The notes below the pieces were generated by a model, which saw nothing but the letters and a program-made list of their open reading frames with translations, was not told where the DNA came from and did not search any database. The translations under genes were made by a program, and so were the position numbers. DNA of 41,302 nucleotides from Pseudoflavonifractor sp. 60 (GTDB taxonomy: Bacteria; Bacillota; Clostridia; Oscillospirales; Oscillospiraceae), in assembly GCF_009911645.1 (NCBI RefSeq), contig NZ_QWKI01000130.1, positions 1-41,302 on the forward strand, written 5' to 3'. Below are positions 1 to 7,510 of this stretch, in pieces; position 1 is the first letter of the stretch; each line of letters starts with the position of its first letter.

Positions 1-203
1 AAAAGTACACTTTTACAAATTGAGGGCGGCTTTGTTTTGTGTGCTCCCTGTGGAGTAGACAAGCGGAAACTGGGAATGATACAAACTGAACTATGGGGCG
101 GATTCTTAATCAAAATGAATTTTTTCGCCGTTTGTCAAGAGAAATGCGAAAAATTTTATAAATTTTTTTAGCACAATGCGGGGAGGCCAGGAAAGGTAAT
201 GCC

Positions 204-272
204 AAGTGTTTGTTAATGTAAAGTGAAAGCGGAGAAGTATTGCCAATCCAGCACTTCTCCGCCAAACACTTT
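204..272. repeat. Nested inverted repeat upstream of integrase stub
   Basis: Two inverted repeats are nested. The outer arms are AAGTGTTTG (204-212) and CAAACACTT (264-272). The inner arms are GCGGAGAAGT (229-238) and ACTTCTCCGC (253-262), a perfect 10-bp match. The structure lies about 100 bp before the integrase-like start. It could be an integrase arm or core site, an operator, or the terminator of a gene left of the window. No T-run directly follows either arm, so a simple terminator is less likely. The rest of 1-370 holds no convincing gene. Confidence 0.5.
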
Positions 273-370
273 GCATAATTCCTATTTAAAGCGTAAAGAA
301 ACATATAAAAACACCTTATTTCTGCTAAGATACTTGTGGGGAACCCCAATATTTTTGTAGGAGGGATCAG

Positions 371-650
371 ATGGACAAGGCCAGATTGATACCAGAGGTG
401 ATTTTAGAACTGGAACAAAAGCTTGCTGAACGGGGACAGTCCGAAAATGCGATATCTCAATATCACTATATTTTCAGAGTATTTTCTTCATTTTCGGAAT
501 CACTTGGCGAGCAGCATTTTTCGCATGAGACTTTGGCACAGTGCCTGCACGAACACTATGGTATTACAGACCAAACTATTTTAGCGCGTCGGCAAAGTTA
601 CAAAAAGAAAGTCCTTCGGGCATACCAAATGTTATGTGATGCGGCAGATG
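371..650 (+). pseudogene. Tyrosine recombinase/integrase N-terminal fragment
   Basis: The first 90 or so residues look like the N-terminal SAM-like (arm/core-binding) domain of a phage-type integrase, with an N-terminal helix, then the YHYIFRVF and RRQSYKKKVLRAYQML segments. The start has a good GGAGGGATCAG Shine-Dalgarno. The frame stays open to 826, but from about 640-650 it is antisense to the minus-strand gene at 576-1847 and turns Pro/Gly/Arg-rich, which is typical of shadow translation. The catalytic domain (R, HxxR, Y) is absent, so this cannot recombine DNA. It is probably a remnant cut by insertion or deletion when the neighbouring element arrived. The family call rests on general similarity of pattern only. 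Confidence 0.6.
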
Positions 651-1847
651 GGCGACCATTTGCACCTGGAAGGGCAGCTCCTCCCGGACGGCCTGGAGGT
701 ACTTCTGCGTGTCGATATAGTTCCAACACTCACCGCTGGCGAAGGTCACCCGTCCAACAGCCTGGCTTTCGTCCAGCATCTGCTGGAGCTTGTCAGCGGC
801 CTCCGCAATCACTGGGTCATCCTTGAATTCCTCCATTTTCAGGCGATCATGGGACAGCCACTCCCGGCCTTCCCAGCAGATCACCAGATCCACAGCAGCA
901 ATGTCATCCTTGGTGACGCCCAGGCGCTTGTCGTCGTTCTCACTGGCGGCGTAACGCTGGATGGCATTTTCCAGGGATAATCCGTCGGTAAACGCTGCAT
1001 ACGCTGTGCTGCAGGATTCCATCACATACCAGTTGTAGCTGTGGGGGAATCTGGGATCTGCTGTATCCTTAAGCCTCTGCCTGCCCAGCTCCGTCAGTCC
1101 CAGCTCCTGCTCCTGACGGACAAAGCAGGAGATATACGCCTGATAATCGCCTTCTATCGGATTGCACCGCAGGCGGTAGATGTATCGCTCCGTTTCCAGC
1201 GTGAAGCCGTAGTTCTGACAGCAGGAGCCGCCCTCAATAGCTCCCTCGCTGCCACAGCAGTACCGGCACATGGAGGGGAGATCCTTCAGGATCCCTTTAC
1301 GCAGGTCGTTCACCACTTTGTCCAGCTCGTCCCGAAATTCCTGCGTGTTCGATTCCTCGGGGCCTCTGGGCCACCAGGTATGATAGAAGCCTGTCCCGCC
1401 GCTCCCAAAGTCGATGCGGACATGGCCGATGGCCCCCAGTTCCTCGTCTCTCTCCGGCGTCTGGGCATAGAAAAGCCCCGCCTCCTCGGGGGAAGCGGGG
1501 CACATCTGATACCAGAGAGGGACTTCGGGGCAGTGGACATTTTCCGCAGCACAGAACTCAGACAAAGTGGAATTGGTCCCGGTCATCTGAAACATATTCT
1601 TGACCAGCCTGTACTGGGAGCGTCCGTTTTTCAGCGGCAGGCGGGAGAGGATAGAGCCCGCGTGGTTCTCCTCCGCACGATCCACCAGGGTGTGGGGCTC
1701 GTCCGGACGGCGGGCGGTGCCCTGCAGGTCGTAGCAGTACCAGCCTTGGGGAACATCCTCCTGAGGGATGGGCTGGGCGCTGTACAGCACCGAGGCACCA
1801 AACAGGCGGGCACCCAGCAGTTTATCCTTGTAGATGTTGATCAGCAA
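576..1847 (-). CDS. LPD28/LPD16-like mobile-element protein, 3' end chimeric
   Basis: The N-terminal 90 residues (short hydrophobic start, KDKLLGARLFG, then GWYCYDLQG and NHAGSIL) resemble the LPD28 domain of large polyvalent proteins of conjugative elements. A central cysteine-rich stretch (MCRYCCGSEG, GGSCCQNYG) and a later block (YNWYVMESC ... DKRLGVTKDDIAAVDLVI) recall LPD16-type domains. The exact function is unknown. A TTG start at 1847 is chosen because GAGGTGA sits just upstream; a GTG at 1856 is also open. The last 20 or so codons lie inside the integrase fragment read backwards, so the natural C-terminus is probably lost and the protein ends in fusion sequence. It follows the ArdA-like genes in the same direction, probably as one operon. 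Confidence 0.65.
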   Translation of the reverse strand: MLINIYKDKLLGARLFGASVLYSAQPIPQEDVPQGWYCYDLQGTARRPDEPHTLVDRAEENHAGSILSRLPLKNGRSQYRLVKNMFQMTGTNSTLSEFCAAENVHCPEVPLWYQMCPASPEEAGLFYAQTPERDEELGAIGHVRIDFGSGGTGFYHTWWPRGPEESNTQEFRDELDKVVNDLRKGILKDLPSMCRYCCGSEGAIEGGSCCQNYGFTLETERYIYRLRCNPIEGDYQAYISCFVRQEQELGLTELGRQRLKDTADPRFPHSYNWYVMESCSTAYAAFTDGLSLENAIQRYAASENDDKRLGVTKDDIAAVDLVICWEGREWLSHDRLKMEEFKDDPVIAEAADKLQQMLDESQAVGRVTFASGECWNYIDTQKYLQAVREELPFQVQMVAHLPHHITFGMPEGLSFCNFADALK

Positions 1848-1923
1848 TGAGATCACCTCATTTTCTTTTTATTTGGCAGCAAATACAAATACCACAATTT
1901 TATCTGGAAGTCCAGCAGAAGTT

Positions 1924-3030
1924 TTACATCATGGTTTGCCCAAACTTGGGTCCAGGAAAGGGTTTGCTCAGGCGGCGCACCAGACCGTATCCTGTCTGAC
2001 GGACGCCGTTCTCCTCCATTGTATCTCTGCCTAACTGGTCAAAATCTGTGTAGCCATCAATGGTATCCAGCAGTTCATCGTCAGCCCCAAGGCGGCTCAG
2101 AGCCTCACGGCCATACTCCCGCTCGTTGTCGGAGATCAGCTCATAGTCGTCAATGTCTATGGCCATATCCAAAGCCTCCGTAAAGGTGGAGGGCTCCTCC
2201 ACTTCCAGTGTGGCACAGTATTTCAGCATCTCGCCGTCTGTCTTGATTCGCTGGAGACAGTGGGCCATCTCATTGGCGTTCTCTACGCTGACGCAGTCCG
2301 TGGGGATCAGCCGGTTCAAATAGGGCGCCACATACTCCACGTTGGAGATCGCCGCCTGAGAGAGATCCTCGATCCCCAGGGTTCTTTTTGCGTGATCCAG
2401 CTGCTTTTCTGAGGCGGGGAGTGCAAGGGGATAGCTCTGCCCCGAAGCCGTAAGTGCCAGGAGCATCGCCCTCGGTGTTTCCGCCTGCACAGGGACTTCT
2501 TCCCGGCGGCGCACCATACCATGAGGCGTGTACACTCCATCAAGTGTGTCTCGCTGCTCTGCGCCGATCTTGGCATAGTCCAGATAGGGCTTTGCCTCCT
2601 CGGGGAATGAGAACTTTCCAGTCATAAACGCAGTGTCCACAAGAAAGCGGCCCAGGTCTGCGTCCGTCTTGATCTTGGGAAATATCTCATAACGCTCCAG
2701 ACTGCCCGCAATGCGTACTGCGTCGTCCAGATCGCCAGTGTATTCCAGTTCCAGCGCCCCGGAAAAAAGGCGCTGCTCCTCTGGCGTCATGCTGCTGATC
2801 CGCTCGTCAAGTGCGTTCAGCTTCTGGAGGTCAGCTTCGTGCTCCAGATCAGCGTGCTGGATATACGGGTAGAGGTTGGGGATAGGGCCGTTCACACCGC
2901 TGATTTTGATTTGAACAGGCTCGTTCTCAAATCCTGCTGTCAGATCGAGGATGGTGCTGGCCGCATCATTAGAGGTGGCAGGAAGGTCGAGCGTAATACC
3001 GTAATTCCGGCACTCCAAGTAAAGAAACAT
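1924..3030 (-). CDS. ArdA-like antirestriction protein (second copy)
   Basis: A 368-residue acidic protein of the type annotated as antirestriction protein ArdA in Clostridial ICEs. ArdA proteins mimic B-form DNA with surface Asp/Glu and block type I restriction enzymes when an element enters a new host. Acidic runs are visible throughout (for example DMAIDIDDYE, DDELLDTIDGYTDFDQLGRD). The block KIKTDADLGRFLVDT, followed by YLDYAKIGAEQRD and YTPHGMV, is typical of these ICE paralogues. The ATG at 3030 has GGGAGG 9 nt upstream; the longer open frame to 3132 has no better site. The C-terminal block GRDTMEENGV matches ArdA-type tails. Confidence 0.7.
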   Translation of the reverse strand: MFLYLECRNYGITLDLPATSNDAASTILDLTAGFENEPVQIKISGVNGPIPNLYPYIQHADLEHEADLQKLNALDERISSMTPEEQRLFSGALELEYTGDLDDAVRIAGSLERYEIFPKIKTDADLGRFLVDTAFMTGKFSFPEEAKPYLDYAKIGAEQRDTLDGVYTPHGMVRRREEVPVQAETPRAMLLALTASGQSYPLALPASEKQLDHAKRTLGIEDLSQAAISNVEYVAPYLNRLIPTDCVSVENANEMAHCLQRIKTDGEMLKYCATLEVEEPSTFTEALDMAIDIDDYELISDNEREYGREALSRLGADDELLDTIDGYTDFDQLGRDTMEENGVRQTGYGLVRRLSKPFPGPKFGQTMM

Positions 3031-3155
3031 TATGCCATACCTCCCATCTGCGGCCCTTGGCACTGCTCCGGTGGGATATCCCGCATCAGTTCCTCTAACG
3101 GGATCGCACCCAGGTATGTCACATAGCCGCACTCGTTGAACTGTCCGCCCTCCTG

Positions 3156-4238
3156 TTAGATGCGCTGCTCACCGTAGCGGTGGTAGTCGTAGAAGTCTTC
3201 CAAATTTTCGTCATAGTCGAAGTGGCCGGACTCCTGGATCATGTATCTGCCATATTCCTCTGGGGTCTGGATATTGGGAATAAAGTTGAACTGATCCAGA
3301 TTTTCTGCCAACTGCTGGATCGCCATCGTGTCCCCCGGCTCCGCCATACAAGCTACTGCGTTCAGTTTCCTCTGCTCCGCTTCTTTCAGAGAGTCAATAG
3401 CCCGGCACATCTGGTTCAGGGCTGGGAGATCACCGCCGCTTAGGGATTCCAACTCCAGGGCTTCCGCAACTTTTTCCGGCAGCTCATCGAAGTCGAGCCG
3501 CACCTGGGCATCGTACAATGCAGTAACGCCGATACGGAGCAGGGTGCGCTCGATCTGGTGCTCTGCGGCGGGGAGGTACAGGTATTCCGGATTTTTCCCT
3601 TCTGTCAGCCCCTGCTTCGGTGTGACCTCCAATGCTATGAGAGATCCTTCATAGTCATACGCCGGGAACTGATGTCCATTGTACTGCTGGTCCAGGACCA
3701 TACCGTTGTCGTAGACCACGCCGTAAGGGGTTATCGCTCCGCCGCCGCCATCGATCAGCAGTAAAGCGGTTTCGGTGCCATCCAGATTGGCAAGCTCGTC
3801 AGTGGCACAACAGCCACCGCGCATGTTCAAATAATGGGTGCGGCCAACGGCATCTAAATCCGAAAAATCGGTGATGACCGTGGCCTGCTGGCAGGCGAAT
3901 GTCAAGTTGATGAAGTCCTTGATGTCAACTAACTCCAGCTTGTGGGCCATAGCCTCAAACTGGCTGACCTCGCCGGGGCAGAAGCTGTCCAGCCGTTTCG
4001 CCAGGTAGTCCAGCTGATCCACGTTCACCATTGCGCCTTTGAGGGCATCCAGCACACGGTACCAGCTGTCGATCTCGTCCACCTTGCAGTCCCGATCTCG
4101 GGAAAAGCCCAAGTCGATTCCCTGGAGCATCTCAATGGCCTGGTCGTACTGGTCAACGGGAATGGGAAAGGGGATGGTGATCTGGCCGCATTCCGGACGC
4201 TGGGTGTTGCGCAGTACCGCTTGGATCATATAACTCAT
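3156..4238 (-). CDS. ArdA-like antirestriction protein
   Basis: A 360-residue acidic protein related to the ArdA-annotated proteins of ICEs: ITIPFPIPVDQYDQAIEML, then DEIDSWYRVLDALKGAMVNVDQLDYLAKRLDSF, then KDFINLTF. The family protects incoming conjugative DNA from type I restriction by DNA mimicry. The start at 4238 overlaps the stop of the upstream small gene as ATGA, implying translational coupling; AAGGGGG precedes it. It shares a C-terminal signature (ED/PEEYGRYMIQESGHFDYDE) with the neighbouring paralogue at 1924 (ADLGRFLVDTAFMTGKFSF), suggesting an old duplication. No canonical ArdA crystal-structure motif can be verified by eye. Confidence 0.72.
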   Translation of the reverse strand: MSYMIQAVLRNTQRPECGQITIPFPIPVDQYDQAIEMLQGIDLGFSRDRDCKVDEIDSWYRVLDALKGAMVNVDQLDYLAKRLDSFCPGEVSQFEAMAHKLELVDIKDFINLTFACQQATVITDFSDLDAVGRTHYLNMRGGCCATDELANLDGTETALLLIDGGGGAITPYGVVYDNGMVLDQQYNGHQFPAYDYEGSLIALEVTPKQGLTEGKNPEYLYLPAAEHQIERTLLRIGVTALYDAQVRLDFDELPEKVAEALELESLSGGDLPALNQMCRAIDSLKEAEQRKLNAVACMAEPGDTMAIQQLAENLDQFNFIPNIQTPEEYGRYMIQESGHFDYDENLEDFYDYHRYGEQRI

Positions 4239-4507
4239 ACGTTGTCCCCCTTGATCTCCCATTCACGGGGCCGCGGCTTGGCGGGCCGGTCACAGGGCAG
4301 CTTCTTCTGGGGCCTGTTCCTCTTGGTTTTGGTACGGATGGGTGGCGTCCTGGACGGATCCATCATCGCGTCGTCGCAAGCTTCGTATCCCTCGCCCCGC
4401 CGCAAGCGGCAGGGCTCACTCACTGCGCTGCTCCTCCTTTCCCCATGCGACCCGCTCCGCTGGGCTCGCATGGGGTGCCGAGTGTCACCCATGAAATATC
4501 TTGCCAT
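4235..4507 (-). CDS. Small basic protein, unrecognised, translationally coupled
   Basis: 90 residues, strongly basic at the C-terminus (RTKTKRNRPQKK ... RPAKPRPRE). A GAGGAGG site 12 nt upstream and the 4-base ATGA overlap with the ArdA-like gene support real translation. The middle, about residues 10-40, is encoded by a GC-rich palindromic block (see the REP-like repeat at 4391-4475), so part of the protein is probably an in-frame insertion. No domain is recognised. A leader or nucleic-acid-binding role is possible but not shown. Confidence 0.5.
   Translation of the reverse strand: MARYFMGDTRHPMRAQRSGSHGERRSSAVSEPCRLRRGEGYEACDDAMMDPSRTPPIRTKTKRNRPQKKLPCDRPAKPRPREWEIKGDNV
4391..4475. repeat. 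REP-like palindromic element inside a coding sequence
   Basis: Two hairpins lie side by side. GCCGC-AA-GCGGC is in the segment starting near 4399. CCCCATGCGA (4441-4450) pairs perfectly with TCGCATGGGG (4466-4475) across a 15-nt spacer that itself contains CCCGC/GGGC. The block is inside, and in frame with, the 90-residue minus-strand gene. Composition and compact palindromes resemble REP/BIME-type dispersed repeats. Copy number elsewhere in the genome cannot be judged from here. Confidence 0.5.
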
Positions 4508-4561
4508 GTTCTTTTTGTCCTCCTCGTAATTATTTGCGATCCCTCAAAAAAGGACAAAAAG

Positions 4562-4584
4562 AAAAAAGGCGCTGCCCTTTTTCA
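4562..4584 (-). terminator. Possible terminator after the 204-residue ORF
   Basis: AAAAAGG and CCTTTTT arms flank a short GC loop. Read on the minus strand the hairpin is followed by a T-rich run (TTTTTTCTTTTT). The stem is short in GC pairs, so efficiency is uncertain. Confidence 0.4.
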
Positions 4585-4619
4585 AGGGGAACGGCCTAAA
4601 ATGAAACAATGATTGATTT

Positions 4620-5234
4620 TTAGCTGAACTGTATTCCGTTGTTTTTGGCGAACATCTTGTCCGCGAACTTCAGTTCTCTATCAGTAGAGATTGCCACCCA
4701 CTTGACCAGATCGGGAACGGCAGTTTCGATTTGTTCTGCTGTGGACTCCAAGCACTTCTGCCGCTCGTCCGTGATAGGATAGTTGCTCGCCAGAGTATCA
4801 CAGATACAGCGGTACATCTCAGCCAACTGATCCGGAGTAAAAAGGGCACTGCGGGAAACGAGACCGGATCGAGTGACGAAGTCCTGCTTGGCAGTGGCGT
4901 AGCAGTCCACACCGCCGAGGGGACCGTGGTAATCTCCCTGGTTGAGTCCAGTACGTTCCTGTACTCGCTCCCAGGTGATAAACTGGACACCATACTGGGT
5001 GGGGTGGCCCGCCAGGACCACGCTGTTGAAATCAGCCAGCAGCCTGTAGTCTCCCGTCAGGCCGCTGGCTGTCAATTGGGGCGCCGACTCCATCTGACTC
5101 ATATACTCGGCAGTGGTTTTGGCGATGGAGATCACTTGGTCCAACGCGGCGCTTCTGTGGCCGTCTGCCGCGTCCTCCCGCCGGAGACTGAGGGTCAGCT
5201 CTTTGAAATACCTGTTTCTTTCTTCTGTGTCCAT
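4620..5234 (-). CDS. Hypothetical ICE-type protein, 204 aa
   Basis: I do not recognise the family. The ATG at 5234 has GAGGAGG 7 nt upstream, better than the open-frame start at 5258. The protein is soluble-looking, without signal peptide or membrane span: an acidic, charged N-terminus, a central block with FITWERVQERTGLNQGDYHGPLGG, and a helical C-terminus ending KFADKMFAKNNGIQFS. It shares direction and Shine-Dalgarno style (GAGGAGGA) with the small basic gene and the antirestriction genes downstream, so it is probably part of the same ICE accessory operon. Confidence 0.6.
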   Translation of the reverse strand: MDTEERNRYFKELTLSLRREDAADGHRSAALDQVISIAKTTAEYMSQMESAPQLTASGLTGDYRLLADFNSVVLAGHPTQYGVQFITWERVQERTGLNQGDYHGPLGGVDCYATAKQDFVTRSGLVSRSALFTPDQLAEMYRCICDTLASNYPITDERQKCLESTAEQIETAVPDLVKWVAISTDRELKFADKMFAKNNGIQFS

Positions 5235-5545
5235 TTTGATCCTCCTCGTAACTTTCATATAATTTCAACTTTTCGGCCTAAAAAATCCAGAGCCCTTTTT
5301 CATTTCCCCTGTTTCAAAAACAGGCGCTGGGGATATCGCATTTCTGCCGTCCGCTCCTTAAGAGGCAGCTGCAGCTCCTGGCATTTTCTTGGAAAAGCAA
5401 AAAAGCGCCGGCCTGTCATTCCTTTGGAACTGACGGACCGACGCTCAAAACAGGCATATCAAAGGTTTAGCGCCCTTTTTCAATTGTGTGTCGCGGGTTT
5501 AAGTCGTACCTGAGTGAATAAAAAGCAGGGAAAAATCTAAATTTT

Positions 5546-5578
5546 GAGGCCCTTGGATCTTCATCATCCAAGGGCCTC
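5546..5578. repeat. Perfect 13-bp hairpin
   Basis: GAGGCCCTTGGAT (5546-5558) pairs with ATCCAAGGGCCTC (5566-5578) around a 7-nt loop. Imperfect pairing continues outward (ATTTT left, AAAAT right). No direct T-run follows on either strand, so it is not a textbook terminator. Confidence 0.6.
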
Positions 5579-5696
5579 CGAGGCCTTGAAAATTCTCGCT
5601 TTTTTCACCAAAAATCTTTTTTGACCTCTTTTTCTGGAAGTGCCGAACACTTTCGATGCCACAACCACAGGGCAGAAAATATATGCCCAGCGAGAA

Positions 5697-5731
5697 CATT
5701 TTGGACTTTCCAAAAGGAAGTGTCCAAAATG
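5697..5731. repeat. Hairpin with 10-bp perfect arms
   Basis: CATTTTGGAC (5697-5706) pairs with GTCCAAAATG (5722-5731). The 15-nt spacer adds an inner TTCC/GGAA pair with an AAAA loop. It lies 100 bp beyond the 3' end of the membrane TPR gene and could act as its transcript end or as a DNA-binding site. Confidence 0.55.
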
Positions 5732-5833
5732 CCCCCGCCAATTCACTATTTTGAATAATTACACCGTATCTTGGATAGAAGGTTGCATATCTTACGTAAT
5801 CCCGCAAAGTTTTTTATCGGGATTCAATCAACG

Positions 5834-7249
5834 TTAGATTTGAGTAATTTCCCGAACAAAGCCCATGTATTTCCATGCTTCTTCACTTTTTCTCATATAC
5901 ACTTCATCTCTTGTTAACCTATACAGAAAATCATTAATCTCAACTAAATAGACATCTGCTTGACCATAGTGATTAACTTGTTTATCTGAATACCAGTATA
6001 CCGCTTTTTCAAGTCGCCATATCAATTCTGTCCACTCTTTGCCGGTTAATTGCTCAATTTTATTATCTTCAACATTGTAAAAATTTTGCCTTTCATAATT
6101 TTGTGTGTCAATCTGCTTATAAAAAACGATTAACGCTTGTTTCCTATACCATGAGGCTATACAATAGGCACATCGCCAGTTACTCGGAGCAATTTGATAG
6201 GCCCTTTTGTATTGTTCGAGTGCATCAGACATATTTCCGCTTTTTTCATAGGCACTTCCTAGATTCCGGTAGAACTTTTCTCGTACCTTATTTGGCAGTT
6301 CTGTGGAATAATTGATAGCTGCTTCAGCCATAGTTGTCACGTCTTTTAATTCTTCTTTAGAAAAATTCTGTATAATATCAACATAGGTCGATGCAATATC
6401 ATTGGCTAAATAGGCCAAAAACTTTTGATTTTCTGGACTGTAGGAAGCAGCATCCGAAAAATCATCCGCTTTTTGAATATGGAATAGCCACTTTCCCGCT
6501 TGAATATATTGTTCGATGGCAGATTTAGCGGTTTGGCAGTATTCTTCCGGCTTATTTTTTTTGTCATATCGTGCCTTATAGTGCAAAAAGTCCCCCCACC
6601 GCCAAGAAGTATATCCCATTAAAAAGTGATATTGATCATAACTTAATTTTTTTGCGTTTTTATATTCTTCGGTCAATTCTTTCAAATTTTTTGCAAAATC
6701 CGCCCCCTTTAAATTAATATCTGTATATGACTCATCTCCATACAAATGGTAAGAAACTTGAAATATATCTTCCAATTCAAAAATTTTTTCCGAAAGTTCC
6801 ATTGGCAAACGATTGATATAGCCCAATTGTGTGGCAAAATATTCAGAGGCTGTGCTTGAAGATAATATACGAAACTTGGATTTAAGAATTTCCGTATACA
6901 TCTGTTCAGTTACTTCTGTTATTTCCTGTGCACGATCTAATATAACCCGCAACTCTTCTTTTGAGAGGACATTATAAATATTTAAGCCAATCCATACAGC
7001 TATCGCAATACCAATCAAAGACAATGTAAGAGATTCATGGGTGTGCACATTACTCATAAGAACATTGGCATAATTTAGTTCGTTGGCATTATCTAGTCCA
7101 CTGGATATTTCTTGCACGCTATTAAATCGTATAAAGTCAAAGCATAATCCCAAAATAATTGCAAAACAGAGAAGCAGTGGCAGAAATATTGTAGCTTTCA
7201 TCCACTTCTTTGTTGTACGAATTTTTCTCATTTTGATACCAGCTTTCAT
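5834..7249 (-). CDS. Two-span membrane protein with TPR-like helices
   Basis: 471 residues, unrecognised. A basic N-terminus (KMRKIRTTKKWMK) precedes a hydrophobic span at about residues 17-39; a second span lies at about 73-95. The remaining 375 residues are helical and soluble, and contain a clear TPR-like unit near 320-360 (NLGSAYEKSGNMSDALEQYKRAYQIAPSN). Topology: a short extracytoplasmic loop of about 35 residues and a large cytoplasmic domain. The gene is AT-rich like the SIR2-TPR gene upstream and follows it by 260 bp. It could be the membrane partner of the SIR2-TPR protein, or an independent cargo gene. The start at 7249 has GGTGA 8 nt upstream. Confidence 0.6.
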   Translation of the reverse strand: MKAGIKMRKIRTTKKWMKATIFLPLLLCFAIILGLCFDFIRFNSVQEISSGLDNANELNYANVLMSNVHTHESLTLSLIGIAIAVWIGLNIYNVLSKEELRVILDRAQEITEVTEQMYTEILKSKFRILSSSTASEYFATQLGYINRLPMELSEKIFELEDIFQVSYHLYGDESYTDINLKGADFAKNLKELTEEYKNAKKLSYDQYHFLMGYTSWRWGDFLHYKARYDKKNKPEEYCQTAKSAIEQYIQAGKWLFHIQKADDFSDAASYSPENQKFLAYLANDIASTYVDIIQNFSKEELKDVTTMAEAAINYSTELPNKVREKFYRNLGSAYEKSGNMSDALEQYKRAYQIAPSNWRCAYCIASWYRKQALIVFYKQIDTQNYERQNFYNVEDNKIEQLTGKEWTELIWRLEKAVYWYSDKQVNHYGQADVYLVEINDFLYRLTRDEVYMRKSEEAWKYMGFVREITQI

Positions 7250-7510
7250 CGGATTTTCACCAAATATAATATTCAGTTCTACAATGAGGTCTCTCCATCA
7301 GATTCCATGGGCATTTGAGAATGCCTATAACACTTGTTTTATAGGAAATACTGCTTAAATTCTTGCCCCAAATAAAAATTTTCAACTTATTTGTTTTAGA
7401 AGCCAGTGGCAGATATAAAAAGTGAAAAGCTCCACATTGCAAGCTATCCAAAATATAACAAGTCCTGTTCTTTTCTAAAACTGTTCGAAAAACAAATTCA
7501 TTTAGGCAAT

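Larger units (their letters stand above)
5260..5833. other. 574-bp gene-poor gap with several hairpins
   Basis: No convincing gene. The gap holds a perfect 13-bp hairpin (5546-5578), a second hairpin with 10-bp perfect arms (5697-5731), a short CCTGTTT/AAACAGG hairpin near 5309-5325, and two copies of GCCCTTTTTCA (5292-5302 and 5472-5482; a third is at 4574-4584). A 102-codon open frame on the minus strand (5499-5807) has no ribosome site and crosses both large hairpins, so I do not call it. The gap separates ICE genes from the AT-rich cargo; a transfer origin, small RNA or terminator cluster are all possible. Confidence 0.5.

Noticed and set aside
636..1850. Long plus-strand open frames across the LPD28-like gene
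   Set aside because: They are antisense shadows of the minus-strand gene, with no ribosome sites and low-complexity composition.
5499..5807. 102-codon minus-strand open frame
   Set aside because: No ribosome site, spans two hairpins, and shows no recognisable domain.
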